Below are positions 39,184-47,446 of a DNA stretch of 64,000 nucleotides, in pieces. Source of the stretch: Streptococcus infantis. GTDB taxonomy: Bacteria > Bacillota > Bacilli > Lactobacillales > Streptococcaceae. The position numbers and the translations under genes are program-made. The notes under the pieces were generated by a model. That model searched no databases and was not told the origin of the DNA. It was given only the letters and a program-made list of their open reading frames with translations. The stretch's first letter is position 1, and each line of letters begins with the position of its first letter. The DNA lies in contig NZ_JYGT01000010.1 of assembly GCF_000960085.1 (NCBI RefSeq), positions 124,001 to 188,000 of the forward strand. Direction: 5' to 3'.

Positions 39184-39260
39184 AGTTGACTTGCTCAACC
39201 CTTGGTGCTTAGCTTCTTTCACCAAGCATATTATACGCGGGATAGCCGCTAAAGGAGAAA
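39184..39260 (+). promoter_or_regulatory. preQ1-II riboswitch controlling queT
   Basis: An optional 5' hairpin GTTGA/TCAAC (39185-39199) is followed by P2 CTTGGTG (39201-39207) with CACCAAG (39220-39226), conserved loop GCTTAGCTTCTTT, the segment CATATTATACGCGG, and P4 GCGG/CCGC (39237-39240 with 39246-39249). The ribosome site AAAGGAGA (39251-39258) lies in the pseudoknot region, so preQ1 binding should hide it and shut translation. This matches the streptococcal COG4708 motif. Confidence 0.95.
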
Positions 39261-39262
39261 AT

Positions 39263-39772
39263 ATGAAAAAACTAACTGTCCGTGATTTGGCAGATATTGC
39301 CATTGTCGCAGCTATTTATGTGGTTTTGACAATCACACCACCACTCAATGCCATCAGCTACGGGGCTTATCAGTTTCGTATTTCTGAAATGATGAACTTC
39401 CTAGCTTTTTACAATCCTAAGTACATTATCGGTGTTACTCTTGGATGTATGATTGCTAATTTCTTCAGTTTCGGACTCATTGATGTCGCTGTAGGTGGAG
39501 GTTCGACACTTGTCTTTCTAAGTTTAGGAGTCTTGTTATTTAGCAAATACAGTAAAGACTATCTTTTTAATGGATTGATTCGTAAAGATCATTTCTTCTT
39601 TTCAATTCTATTTTCAATTTCAATGGTAACAATCGCTGCTGAATTGCATATCGTAGCAGAAGCACCATTCTTCTTTACATGGTTCACTACTGGTATTGGA
39701 GAATTTGCTTCACTCATTGTAGGTGCAATAATCATTGGTAAAATTGGTCAACGAATAGATTTGACTAGATAA
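39263..39772 (+). CDS. queT: Queuosine precursor transporter QueT (ECF S component)
   Basis: A 169-residue membrane protein of the QueT family with about five or six helices: VAAIYVVLTITPPLNAISYGAYQFRISEM near the start, and NPKYIIGVTLGCMIANFFS. The start at 39263 is fixed by the riboswitch ribosome site. It is thought to import a queuosine precursor (preQ1 class) with a shared ECF energy module encoded elsewhere. The preQ1-II element directly supports the substrate. Confidence 0.95.
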   Translation: MKKLTVRDLADIAIVAAIYVVLTITPPLNAISYGAYQFRISEMMNFLAFYNPKYIIGVTLGCMIANFFSFGLIDVAVGGGSTLVFLSLGVLLFSKYSKDYLFNGLIRKDHFFFSILFSISMVTIAAELHIVAEAPFFFTWFTTGIGEFASLIVGAIIIGKIGQRIDLTR

Positions 39773-39796
39773 AGATATCACACCAAATATTTGTGA

Positions 39797-39826
39797 AAAG
39801 GGCTGAACGTTGTTCAGTCTTTTTCT
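39797..39826 (+). terminator. Terminator after queT
   Basis: AAAGGGCTGAAC and GTTCAGTCTTTTT pair around loop GTT, with one G-U pair, then a T-run. Confidence 0.75.
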
Positions 39827-39887
39827 TTGTCCATAAAACTAGTTGCTCAATAAAAGTGGTATAATAAGGTAAAAAGGCGGTTTGATT

Positions 39888-40304
39888 ATGATAGATTATT
39901 TTTTGATTGGGATAAAATCGATGATGAAAAGCTCGGTTTTGACTTTTGCTATTTACTTTGTGTCCTTCCTTCTTTTACTAATTCTATGGCGTCGTTATGT
40001 CATTGTGCGTCAAAGTGGTGGAAACTTTTTTGCCCCGTTTCATATTGCTAAGGGAAGATTTTATATCCATAATGCTTATGTTTTTAGAAAGCGAATTATA
40101 CCACTGAATAATATTAAAAAGATTGAGGTCCATTTTATTCCAAGTGTTAAATTGAATGGAGCTAGATATTTTTTGTGTATCCAACAAAAGAGCGGAAAAG
40201 CTCTAGCCTTTTTCTTTGGCAAGTCAAAAGAGTCTGAACAATTAGTGAAGAATTTAAAAAATGAAACAAAAAAATACAATATCAAGATTCGCAGTTTTGA
40301 ATGA
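39888..40304 (+). CDS. Small membrane protein of unknown function (PH-like C-terminus?)
   Basis: A 138-residue protein from ATG 39888, placed 7 bases after AAAAGGCGG; an in-frame TTG at 39882 is less likely. One membrane segment (about 17-34) is followed by a soluble basic domain with alternating hydrophobic pattern (GRFYIHNAYVFRKRIIPLNNIKKIEVHF), like the bacterial PH/YcxB group. TATAAT lies at 39859-39864. I do not recognise the family; the PH reading is a guess. Confidence 0.6.
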   Translation: MIDYFLIGIKSMMKSSVLTFAIYFVSFLLLLILWRRYVIVRQSGGNFFAPFHIAKGRFYIHNAYVFRKRIIPLNNIKKIEVHFIPSVKLNGARYFLCIQQKSGKALAFFFGKSKESEQLVKNLKNETKKYNIKIRSFE

Positions 40305-40397
40305 TAGCTTTTAATTTCTTTTAAATATTTCAGAAAGCCTTTCCATAAAATAAATTTTATGTTATAATATTCACAAATAAAAGTTTTAGGAGTTTAT

Positions 40398-41195
40398 ATG
40401 GTCTCATCAGAATTTATCTCAAAAATTGAATTTGCTTGTAAAAAGAAAGAAAGTCTTTATTCAAATAGCAAATTCAAGTATGCTATCCGTTCAATGTTTG
40501 CAGGTGCATTCCTTACCTTCAGTACAGCAGCAGGAGCAGTTGGTGCAGATTTGATTAATAAGATTGCACCAGGTAGCGGACGCTTCCTTTTCCCATTTGT
40601 TTTCGCTTGGGGATTGGCTTACATTGTCTTCTTAAATGCTGAATTGCTAACATCTAACATGATGTTCTTGACAGCTGGTAGCTTTTTGAAGAAAATTAGC
40701 TGGAGAAAAACAGCTGAAATTCTCTTGTATTGTACTTTCTTTAACTTAATCGGTGCCCTTATCGCTGGTTGGGGATTCGCCCATTCAGCAGCTTATGCAA
40801 ATCTCACTCACGACAGTTTCATTTCTGGTGTTGTAGAAATGAAACTAGCACGTTCAAATGAATTAGTATTGCTAGAAGGTATTTTAGCGAATATCTTTGT
40901 AAATATCGCAATTCTATCATTTGTTTTGGTTAAAGATGGTGGAGCTAAACTTTGGTTGGTTCTTTCAGCCATTTACATGTTTGTATTCTTAACAAACGAA
41001 CACATCGCCGCAAACTTTGCATCATTTGCTATTGTGAAATTCAGTGTTGCTGCTGATTCTATCGCAAACTTTGGTATCGGAAATATTCTTCGTCACTGGG
41101 GTGTAACCTTCATCGGTAACTTTATCGGCGGTGGTCTACTGATGGGATTGCCTTATGCCTTCTTAAACAAAAACGAAGATACATACGTAGATTAA
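40398..41195 (+). CDS. Formate/nitrite transporter family channel (FNT)
   Basis: A 265-residue membrane protein with six hydrophobic helices and FNT signatures: GAFLTFSTAAGAVG (first helix), FLNAELLTSNMM and NEHIAANFASF, with NFIGGGLLMGLPYAF near the end. FNT pentamers move formate, nitrite, lactate or hydrosulfide. Streptococci make formate by pyruvate formate-lyase, so formate or lactate is plausible, but the substrate cannot be read from the sequence. Confidence 0.88.
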   Translation: MVSSEFISKIEFACKKKESLYSNSKFKYAIRSMFAGAFLTFSTAAGAVGADLINKIAPGSGRFLFPFVFAWGLAYIVFLNAELLTSNMMFLTAGSFLKKISWRKTAEILLYCTFFNLIGALIAGWGFAHSAAYANLTHDSFISGVVEMKLARSNELVLLEGILANIFVNIAILSFVLVKDGGAKLWLVLSAIYMFVFLTNEHIAANFASFAIVKFSVAADSIANFGIGNILRHWGVTFIGNFIGGGLLMGLPYAFLNKNEDTYVD

Positions 41196-41221
41196 AAGTT
41201 GGATTGATTCCAACTTTTTCT
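41194..41221 (+). terminator. Terminator after the FNT gene
   Basis: AAAAGTTGGA / TCCAACTTTT stem with loop TTGAT, overlapping the stop codon and followed by TTCTTTTT. Confidence 0.92.
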
Positions 41222-41275
41222 TTTTGTTTTTCCATGCTATAATGAAAGTAGTAATGTTAAATTTAGAGGAAAATC

Positions 41276-42550
41276 ATGAACGAAATTAAATGTCCAAATT
41301 GTGGCGAAGTTTTTACAGTTAATGAAAGTCAATATGCAGAACTGATTTCTCAAGTTCGCACTGTAGAGTTTGATAAGGAATTGCATGAACGAATCAAGCA
41401 AGAATTGACATTGGTAGAGCAAAAGGCCTTGAATGAACAACAGGCAAAACTCGCTCAAAAGGATCAAGAAATTGCCCAGCTACAAACTCAAATCCAAAAT
41501 TTCGATACTGAAAAAGAATTGGCTAAGAAGGAAGTAGAGCAAAGTGCTAGCCAAAGTCTGTTAGAAAAAGAAAAAGAGGTCCAAGCTCTTGAGAATCAAT
41601 TGGCTACCTTGCGCTTAGAGCATGAAAATCAATTACAAAAAACTCTTTCTGATCTTGAAAAAGAACGCGATCAGGTTAAAAATCAGCTCCTTTTACAAGA
41701 AAAAGAAAACGAGCTTTCTCTGACTTCTGTAAAACAAAACTATGAAGCCCAACTTAAGGCAGCAAATGAGCAAGTTGAGTTCTACAAGAATTTCAAGGCC
41801 CAACAATCAACAAAAGCTATTGGAGAAAGTCTTGAGCAGTATGCAGAGAGTGAGTTCAACAAGGTTCGTAGTTTTGCCTTTCCAAATGCTTATTTTGAAA
41901 AGGACAACAAGATTTCAGCTCGTGGTTCTAAAGGGGACTTTATCTTCCGTGATTTTGATGAAAATGGGCTAGAATTCATCTCCATCATGTTTGAGATGAA
42001 AAATGAAGCTGACGGGACTGAGAAGAAACATAAGAATGCTGATTTTTACAAGGAGTTGGACAAGGATCGCCGTGAGAAGAACTGTGAGTATGCTGTATTA
42101 GTATCGATGTTAGAAGCCGATAATGACTACTTTAACACTGGAATTGTGGATGTTAGTCATGAGTATGAAAAGATGTATGTTGTCCGTCCTCAGTTCTTTA
42201 TCCAGTTAATTGGTCTCTTACGAAATGCTGCCCTTAATTCCCTAAAATACAAGCAGGAGTTGGCACTTATCCGAGAACAAAACATTGATATTACCCATTT
42301 CGAGGAAGATTTGGAAGCTTTCAAGGTAGCCTTTGCTAAAAACTACAATTCAGCTTCTGTAAACTTCGGTAAGGCCATTGATGAAATTGACAAGGCCATT
42401 AAGCGTATGGAAGAAGTCAAGAAATTCTTGACTACATCAGAAAATCAACTCCGCCTCGCTAACAACAAGCTAGATGATGTTTCTGTTAAAAAATTGACTC
42501 GTAAGAATCCGACCATGAAGGCTAAGTTTGAGGCTTTGAAGAATAAGTAG
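41276..42550 (+). CDS. DUF2130 protein: zinc ribbon, coiled coil, PD-(D/E)XK-like domain
   Basis: A 424-residue protein. It starts with a small ribbon-like motif (CPNCGEVF), continues as a long Gln/Glu/Lys coiled coil (about 25-175), and ends in the DUF2130 domain. There ARGSKGDFIF and FEMKNEADG supply the D...ExK pattern of the restriction-endonuclease fold. The function is unknown; the architecture resembles RmuC-type proteins. It borders the accessory island. TATAAT lies at about 41236 and GAGG before the ATG. Confidence 0.8.
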   Translation: MNEIKCPNCGEVFTVNESQYAELISQVRTVEFDKELHERIKQELTLVEQKALNEQQAKLAQKDQEIAQLQTQIQNFDTEKELAKKEVEQSASQSLLEKEKEVQALENQLATLRLEHENQLQKTLSDLEKERDQVKNQLLLQEKENELSLTSVKQNYEAQLKAANEQVEFYKNFKAQQSTKAIGESLEQYAESEFNKVRSFAFPNAYFEKDNKISARGSKGDFIFRDFDENGLEFISIMFEMKNEADGTEKKHKNADFYKELDKDRREKNCEYAVLVSMLEADNDYFNTGIVDVSHEYEKMYVVRPQFFIQLIGLLRNAALNSLKYKQELALIREQNIDITHFEEDLEAFKVAFAKNYNSASVNFGKAIDEIDKAIKRMEEVKKFLTTSENQLRLANNKLDDVSVKKLTRKNPTMKAKFEALKNK

Positions 42551-42605
42551 GTATTTGTGATACATTTAATAATAAGTTTATCTTGTAAATCATGGCTAGT
42601 ATTTA

Positions 42606-42821
42606 AAGATTAACAGACTATTTAAAGGGATATATTATGCTCTCAATGCCCAGTTAAAAGGAGATGAAGGTCGTGTGTCAGAACGTACCGCTTTACCGAT
42701 TGTGAGTGTTGTTCGAGTGAGAGAAGGTGTAGATCCTCTCATGATGATAAATCACTGTCCAGTTAATGAAAAAGCAAAGCCGCAAATGAAACTAGGACCA
42801 TTTGGATTGGATTATCAATAG
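42606..42821 (+). pseudogene. Gene remnant (open tail without start)
   Basis: One frame is open from a stop at 42597-42599 to TAG 42819-42821 and reads protein-like residues (GIYYALNAQLKGDEGRVSERT; VVRVREGVDPLMMINHCP; ending LGPFGLDYQ), but no ATG with a ribosome site begins it. It looks like the C-terminal end of a larger gene whose front is lost. I do not recognise the family. It lies at the left edge of the accessory island. Confidence 0.5.
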
Positions 42822-42832
42822 GGTTGTAAAAC

Positions 42833-43594
42833 ATGGAAATACAATTAAAATTACGTGGAAACTCAGAAGGATTTATCCTTGAGTCAAAATTATCTGATGA
42901 TGAACATTGGACTGAAAGAATTGAAATCGTTCAAGAAGATGAAGGTTATCGTCTATACGCAAAAGATGTAGAAATTCTAGTCTTGAAAGTATCAGAATTC
43001 ATTTCTAAGAAGAAAAGAATAGTCGCAAGAGGGTTAAATAAGGATTTGATTTATTATGAAGAAAAAAGATTTGAACATTTATGGGAACAAGCATACTGGC
43101 ATGGAGTTTTTCAATTCAATTTAAATAACTATGAAATGACGTGTGTAGGTTCAGGTAGTAAAGGAGATATTTCACCTGTCACAAAAGATGGCATTCCGAT
43201 TGCCGTTTATGCTGCAAGTAACATTGCAATTGCTGGAAAGAGAAACTTTTCTCTCTATACTGAAAATATTGACGAAATTGACAATTTACTGATATTTTAC
43301 GTAATTGATTATATTAGAGGATATGACTTTTTAGATATTGATTCTTTATCTGCAAGATATCGTTTCTTTTATCAATTCACTGATCGCTCAGCTATAACGC
43401 AGGAACATTTAGATATGCTTCCAGAGGAGAGAAGACCTTCTAAGTTAGAGGCGTTTATCATCTATTTTTTATCAGCCTTCCTTGTTGTGGGTGTAAGCTT
43501 GGTATCATTACGCCCTTTATTCGCATTTTTAGTAGCAATACTGATACATTTAATTTATACTATCATAAAGAATTGGAGAGATAGAGGTGAATAG
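42833..43594 (+). CDS. Unknown protein with C-terminal membrane hairpin
   Basis: A 253-residue protein not recognised by family. Residues 1-165 form a soluble beta-rich domain (MEIQLKLRGNSEGFILESKL; VYAASNIAIAGKRNF), somewhat like the Tubby/LURP-one fold, but that is only an impression. Two hydrophobic helices lie at about 207-245 (FIIYFLSAFLVVGVSLVSL), and the tail is basic. It starts 11 bp after the remnant gene. The AT-rich composition and position suggest acquired DNA. It could be an immunity-type or sensing protein. Confidence 0.6.
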   Translation: MEIQLKLRGNSEGFILESKLSDDEHWTERIEIVQEDEGYRLYAKDVEILVLKVSEFISKKKRIVARGLNKDLIYYEEKRFEHLWEQAYWHGVFQFNLNNYEMTCVGSGSKGDISPVTKDGIPIAVYAASNIAIAGKRNFSLYTENIDEIDNLLIFYVIDYIRGYDFLDIDSLSARYRFFYQFTDRSAITQEHLDMLPEERRPSKLEAFIIYFLSAFLVVGVSLVSLRPLFAFLVAILIHLIYTIIKNWRDRGE

Positions 43595-43653
43595 TAGATT
43601 ATTTACCTATTGATTTATTATTGATACTGCATTAAAAGAAATATTAAATAGGT

Positions 43654-43696
43654 GTCAATAGCCTAATTAAAGGCATGAGAGGATGGTTTAAATGAT
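43654..43696 (+). repeat. Intergenic repeat copy 1 before membrane paralog A
   Basis: A 43-base unit that contains GCCTAATTAAAGGC (small hairpin), the ribosome site GAGAGGATGG and the start ATG. It differs by one base from 45051-45093. Confidence 0.8.
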
Positions 43697-44402
43697 TATT
43701 GAAAGAATCAAAAAATATTTTGACTTTCAAAAAAGTAGAATAAAGGGACCAGTTCCTCTCTGGGGCGTATTAAATGGGATTTTTATTTTATATCCTTTGG
43801 CATTTTTGTTTTTTCTTGCAGGAGGGTTAGAGGTTCTAAAAAATGAGGACTTATATCAAGGACTGCTTATTTCAGGGATTGTTGTTTGGGTTTTAAATTT
43901 AGTATTTTTACTAGATCTTAAGAGAGGGATTTTAACCAGTTTTGGAACCTATCTCATGTATTTGACTGGTCATGTTTATACTATTATTGGATTTAGTAGT
44001 TTGAGTGGGGACCATAACTTTATTGTTCTAAAGTTATCTCTCCCCCTTATCTATGCCATTGTAATTATTATCGTCATGAGCTGTTTGGTTGACTTGGACT
44101 CTGAAGAAATTATCCCGGAGAAGGCTGGAAAATTTATGCTTAATTTTGTAGTGGGACCGATAATACTTTTATCTCTTTGCTTTATTTTTCTAGCTATCAT
44201 TGGATATGATTTTTTAATGGGGTGGGGAGTATCCTTATTGTTAATGATTTTTGGCTCTGCTTTATACCAAACATGGTTTTATATTATCTATGCCTACCAA
44301 CACCGTTATGATGTTGAGGAAACAAGACCAATCAAGCATATCAAAGTAAAGCCAAATATGATTTTAAATCGAGAATTTGACAGTGATAGATTTAAAAAGT
44401 AA
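43692..44402 (+). CDS. Tandem membrane paralog A (unknown family)
   Basis: A 236-residue integral membrane protein with about six hydrophobic helices. It carries the array signature GPVPLWGVLNGIFILYP near residue 19, the basic N-terminus RIKKYFDFQKSRIK, and a polar C-terminal tail YAYQHRYDVEETRPIKHI. The family is not recognised. Three more copies follow. Size, repetition and neighbours suggest immunity proteins, but this is inference. Translation probably uses GAGAGGATGG inside the repeated leader. Confidence 0.65.
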   Translation: MIIERIKKYFDFQKSRIKGPVPLWGVLNGIFILYPLAFLFFLAGGLEVLKNEDLYQGLLISGIVVWVLNLVFLLDLKRGILTSFGTYLMYLTGHVYTIIGFSSLSGDHNFIVLKLSLPLIYAIVIIIVMSCLVDLDSEEIIPEKAGKFMLNFVVGPIILLSLCFIFLAIIGYDFLMGWGVSLLLMIFGSALYQTWFYIIYAYQHRYDVEETRPIKHIKVKPNMILNREFDSDRFKK

Positions 44403-44424
44403 AAGTGATTATAGGATGGTTTAA

Positions 44425-45039
44425 ATGAAGAAACGATTTCATAGAACATTTGTAGATATATTAAATAATGCTAAGGGACCTGTTCCGATGTGGGGGACAC
44501 TAACCCAAGTATTTGTTATATTTCCTTTGATAATGTTCATGTTTTTTATGACAGCAAATAGTTTAGTAAATCAATATGTTTTCAGTTCTATAAATATCAT
44601 AGCAGTAGTTTTAGAGTTACTTTCTTTTGTAATTATTTTAATGTCAAAGTTACAAAGTAATTTTGCAACGGGACTAATTACCTATATTATGGGTGTTGTT
44701 ACATATATAACTGGTCCCTTTGCTGTAATAGGACTAGGTGGAGGAAAACAATTCCTTTTATTTCACTTATTTGCAATATTTTTATATCCAATAATAATTT
44801 TTCTTCTTATGCTATTATTAGGTGGTGTTGATGGTCAGCAAGTGCTGAAAGAAAAAGTTATTAGTGTAATTTTTGGTATCCCAGGAGCTATTGTTGTAAT
44901 TTCAGTGATCTTACTTATTTTAATAGGGAACCCTGCTGCTTCTTGGTTATTATTTGGATTACAATTGCTATTTTCACCATTCCTATTTCTTTCGTGGGGG
45001 TATATACTTTATCCATTAAGACATAGGTCAAATGTATAA
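44425..45039 (+). CDS. Tandem membrane paralog B, divergent copy
   Basis: A 204-residue membrane protein with six hydrophobic helices. It keeps the signature in weaker form (KGPVPMWGTLTQVFVIFP) and the short basic start, but the loops and C-terminus (LYPLRHRSNV) differ from the other copies, and the conserved EETRPIKHI tail is missing. It starts 22 bp after paralog A with the leader TATAGGATGGTTTAA, which is repeated before paralog D. Confidence 0.6.
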   Translation: MKKRFHRTFVDILNNAKGPVPMWGTLTQVFVIFPLIMFMFFMTANSLVNQYVFSSINIIAVVLELLSFVIILMSKLQSNFATGLITYIMGVVTYITGPFAVIGLGGGKQFLLFHLFAIFLYPIIIFLLMLLLGGVDGQQVLKEKVISVIFGIPGAIVVISVILLILIGNPAASWLLFGLQLLFSPFLFLSWGYILYPLRHRSNV

Positions 45040-45050
45040 AGTTTTAAGGA

Positions 45051-45093
45051 GTCAATAGCCTGATTAAAGGCATGAGAGGATGGTTTAAATGAT
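45051..45093 (+). repeat. Intergenic repeat copy 2 before membrane paralog C
   Basis: This matches 43654-43696 over 43 bases with one difference (CCTGATT for CCTAATT). It carries the ribosome site and the ATG of paralog C. Confidence 0.8.
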
Positions 45094-45805
45094 ACTGGAA
45101 CGAATCAAAAAAACTTTTGAATTTCAACGGAGCAAAATAAAAGGCCCTGTTCCACTTTGGGGGGTGTTAAATGGGATTTTTATTTTATATCCTATATCCT
45201 TTTTGGCGTTTTTTGCAGGAGGATTAGAGGTACTCAACAATCCCTCTTTGTATCAAGGATTGATTATTACAGGAATTGTTGTTTGGGTTTTAAATCTAGT
45301 ATTTTTACTGGATCTTAAGCGAGGGATATTAACCAGTTTTGGAACCTATCTCATGTATCTGACTGGTCATATTTATATCATTATTGGTTTTGGTGCTATG
45401 AGTGGGGACCATAACTTTATTGGTCTAAAGCTATCCCTCCCTCTTATTCAATCCATTATTGTTATAGTCGTCATGAGCTGCTTGGTCAATTTGGACTCTG
45501 AAGAAATTATCTCGCAGAAAGCCAGCAAATTTATGCTTAACTTTGTATTCGCTCCTCCACTTATTTTATCGTGTGTCTGTATATTTTTAGCGATAATTGG
45601 ATATGAATATTTTTGGGGATGGGGTGTATCCTTATTTTCGATGACCTTTGGACATTTGTTTTATGCTACGTGGTTTATAATTATCTATGCCTACCAACAT
45701 CGTCATGATATTGAGGAAACAAGACCAATCAAGCATATAGAAGTGTCTTCGGATTTGATTCAAAATAAAGAATTTGATAAAAATAGATTTAAAAAGGAAA
45801 AGTGA
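45089..45805 (+). CDS. Tandem membrane paralog C
   Basis: A 238-residue copy close to paralog A: GPVPLWGVLNGIFILYP, a long shared stretch around VVWVLNLVFLLDLKRGILTS, and the C-tail YAYQHRHDIEETRPIKHI. The last 123 bases of its coding region (45680-45802) appear identical to those of paralog D (46413-46535), which indicates a recent duplication or conversion. Confidence 0.65.
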   Translation: MILERIKKTFEFQRSKIKGPVPLWGVLNGIFILYPISFLAFFAGGLEVLNNPSLYQGLIITGIVVWVLNLVFLLDLKRGILTSFGTYLMYLTGHIYIIIGFGAMSGDHNFIGLKLSLPLIQSIIVIVVMSCLVNLDSEEIISQKASKFMLNFVFAPPLILSCVCIFLAIIGYEYFWGWGVSLFSMTFGHLFYATWFIIIYAYQHRHDIEETRPIKHIEVSSDLIQNKEFDKNRFKKEK

Positions 45806-45821
45806 TTATAGGATGGTTTAA

Positions 45822-46547
45822 ATGATACTGGAAAGAATCAAAAAATTTTTTGAGTTTCAAAGGAGGAGTGTCCATGGACCAGTTCCACTTTGGGGCGTAT
45901 TAAATGGGATTTTTATTTTATATCCTATAGCCTTTTTTATGTTTATGGCAGGAGGGCTAGAGGTTCTAAAAAATGAGGACTTATATCAAGGGCTGCTTAT
46001 TACAGGGATTGTTGTTTGGGTTTTAAATCTGGTATTTTTACTGGATCTTAGACGAGGAATTTTAACTAGTTTTGGAACCTATCTCATGTATTTGATTGGA
46101 CATGTTTTGGCTATTATTAGCTTTAGTGCTATGAGCGGTGACTATAGTTTTATTGGTTTGAAAATTTTCCTCCCCCTTATTTTTGCTATTATCGTTGTTA
46201 TTGTTGGGACCTGTCTAGTCAACCTAGATTCTGAAGAAATTTTATCAGATAAGGCTGTCAAAAATATCTATAATTTTTTATTTGGACCTCCTGTAATTTT
46301 ATCTCTCTGCTTTATTTTTTTAGCGATAATTGGATATGAATATTTTTGGGGATGGGGAGTATCTTTATTATTCATGATTATGGGGCCTTATTTATACCGA
46401 ACTTGGTTTTATATTATCTATGCCTACCAACATCGTCATGATATTGAGGAAACAAGACCAATCAAGCATATAGAAGTGTCTTCGGATTTGATTCAAAATA
46501 AAGAATTTGATAAAAATAGATTTAAAAAGGAAAAGAAACATGATTAA
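45822..46547 (+). CDS. Tandem membrane paralog D
   Basis: A 241-residue copy of the same family (FQRRSVHGPVPLWGVLNGI; VFLLDLRRGILTSFGTYLMY). It has six predicted helices and the same basic/acidic tail. Its last 8 bp overlap the start of the first DUF5085-like gene, so the array and those genes are one translation-coupled operon. Confidence 0.65.
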   Translation: MILERIKKFFEFQRRSVHGPVPLWGVLNGIFILYPIAFFMFMAGGLEVLKNEDLYQGLLITGIVVWVLNLVFLLDLRRGILTSFGTYLMYLIGHVLAIISFSAMSGDYSFIGLKIFLPLIFAIIVVIVGTCLVNLDSEEILSDKAVKNIYNFLFGPPVILSLCFIFLAIIGYEYFWGWGVSLLFMIMGPYLYRTWFYIIYAYQHRHDIEETRPIKHIEVSSDLIQNKEFDKNRFKKEKKHD

Positions 46548-46968
46548 AGAAATCCAAATTCATATGGAACATTTGATGACAGACCAGGTCCAGATTCAAG
46601 CGGACGAACTATTGGAGTTGTTTGTCCACACAGAACTCTTACCCTATACCAATGGCATCTATAAAGATGGTCCGACCATTTTTGAAATGACTCCAACTCA
46701 ATTTGACGAAGAAGAACAGGATGTTACCCTTTATATACCGGTCATTTCAGAAACAAACTCAACGAGCCAACTAAGGTACCAAGCTAGTTTAAGTATTGAG
46801 GGTATCAGCAAACGTGTGCCATTTGAAGATGGTTTGGACCAGTCCATCTACGAGATGAAGGATTACATCAGAGAGCACGGTTGGGAGTTGCAAGATAAGT
46901 TGTATCTGGTCTTGATTCCAGTTTATGATGATTTGTTTGTAGATTTGATTATCCCAGTGGAGAAGTAA
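46540..46968 (+). CDS. DUF5085-like protein 1
   Basis: A 142-residue acidic soluble protein from ATG 46540 (AAGGA upstream), overlapping paralog D by 8 bp. The pattern resembles DUF5085 proteins: a beta-helical start, DGPTIFEMTP, a string ending VTLYIPVISE, and a C-terminal VLIPVYDDLFVDLIIPVEK. I associate that family with operons of type VII secretion LXG toxins in Firmicutes. No LXG gene is in this window. The family call is from memory of pattern. Confidence 0.6.
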   Translation: MIKEIQIHMEHLMTDQVQIQADELLELFVHTELLPYTNGIYKDGPTIFEMTPTQFDEEEQDVTLYIPVISETNSTSQLRYQASLSIEGISKRVPFEDGLDQSIYEMKDYIREHGWELQDKLYLVLIPVYDDLFVDLIIPVEK

Positions 46969-46969
46969 A

Positions 46970-47446
46970 ATGGCAGAAATTACATATGGTATGAATCAAT
47001 CATTAATGATGAGTAATGTCTTAAGTGTCGATTACAACATTACTGGTGATGAAATTGCAGTAGCCTTTCAAGATATGGTTCAAACAGCCGTAGCGGCTGG
47101 GTATACCCCAAAAAGCAATCCCTTTTACTCATGTCCTCATATCGGAGAGTTGGATGATGGGACATACAACATCACAGTCTATCTTCCTGTCCATGAGGAT
47201 TATTTAGGAGAGAATGAATTACTGGAAGGGACTGCTTATAACAGTTATTTTTTAGTTCCTAGAATGGTAGGAGCTAGAGTTACTGGGGAGGAAGCAGTCA
47301 ACTTTGATAAGGCTATATACGGTTTGACCAATTTATTGATTGATAATGACTTAGAAGAATCTACACCGGTATTTTATATTTCTAGCAAGATAAATGATGT
47401 TTTATATACAGATATCATGGTAGGGGTTCGAGATAAAATGAATTGA
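46970..47446 (+). CDS. DUF5085-like protein 2
   Basis: A 158-residue acidic soluble protein that starts 1 bp after DUF5085-like protein 1. The pattern KSNPFYSCPHIGELDDG...ITVYLPVHEDYL and the end VFYISSKINDVLYTDIMVGV match the layout of the gene before it, so the two are distant paralogs. It ends the array operon. Its role is unknown; a chaperone or adaptor for secreted toxins is one possibility. Confidence 0.65.
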   Translation: MAEITYGMNQSLMMSNVLSVDYNITGDEIAVAFQDMVQTAVAAGYTPKSNPFYSCPHIGELDDGTYNITVYLPVHEDYLGENELLEGTAYNSYFLVPRMVGARVTGEEAVNFDKAIYGLTNLLIDNDLEESTPVFYISSKINDVLYTDIMVGVRDKMN

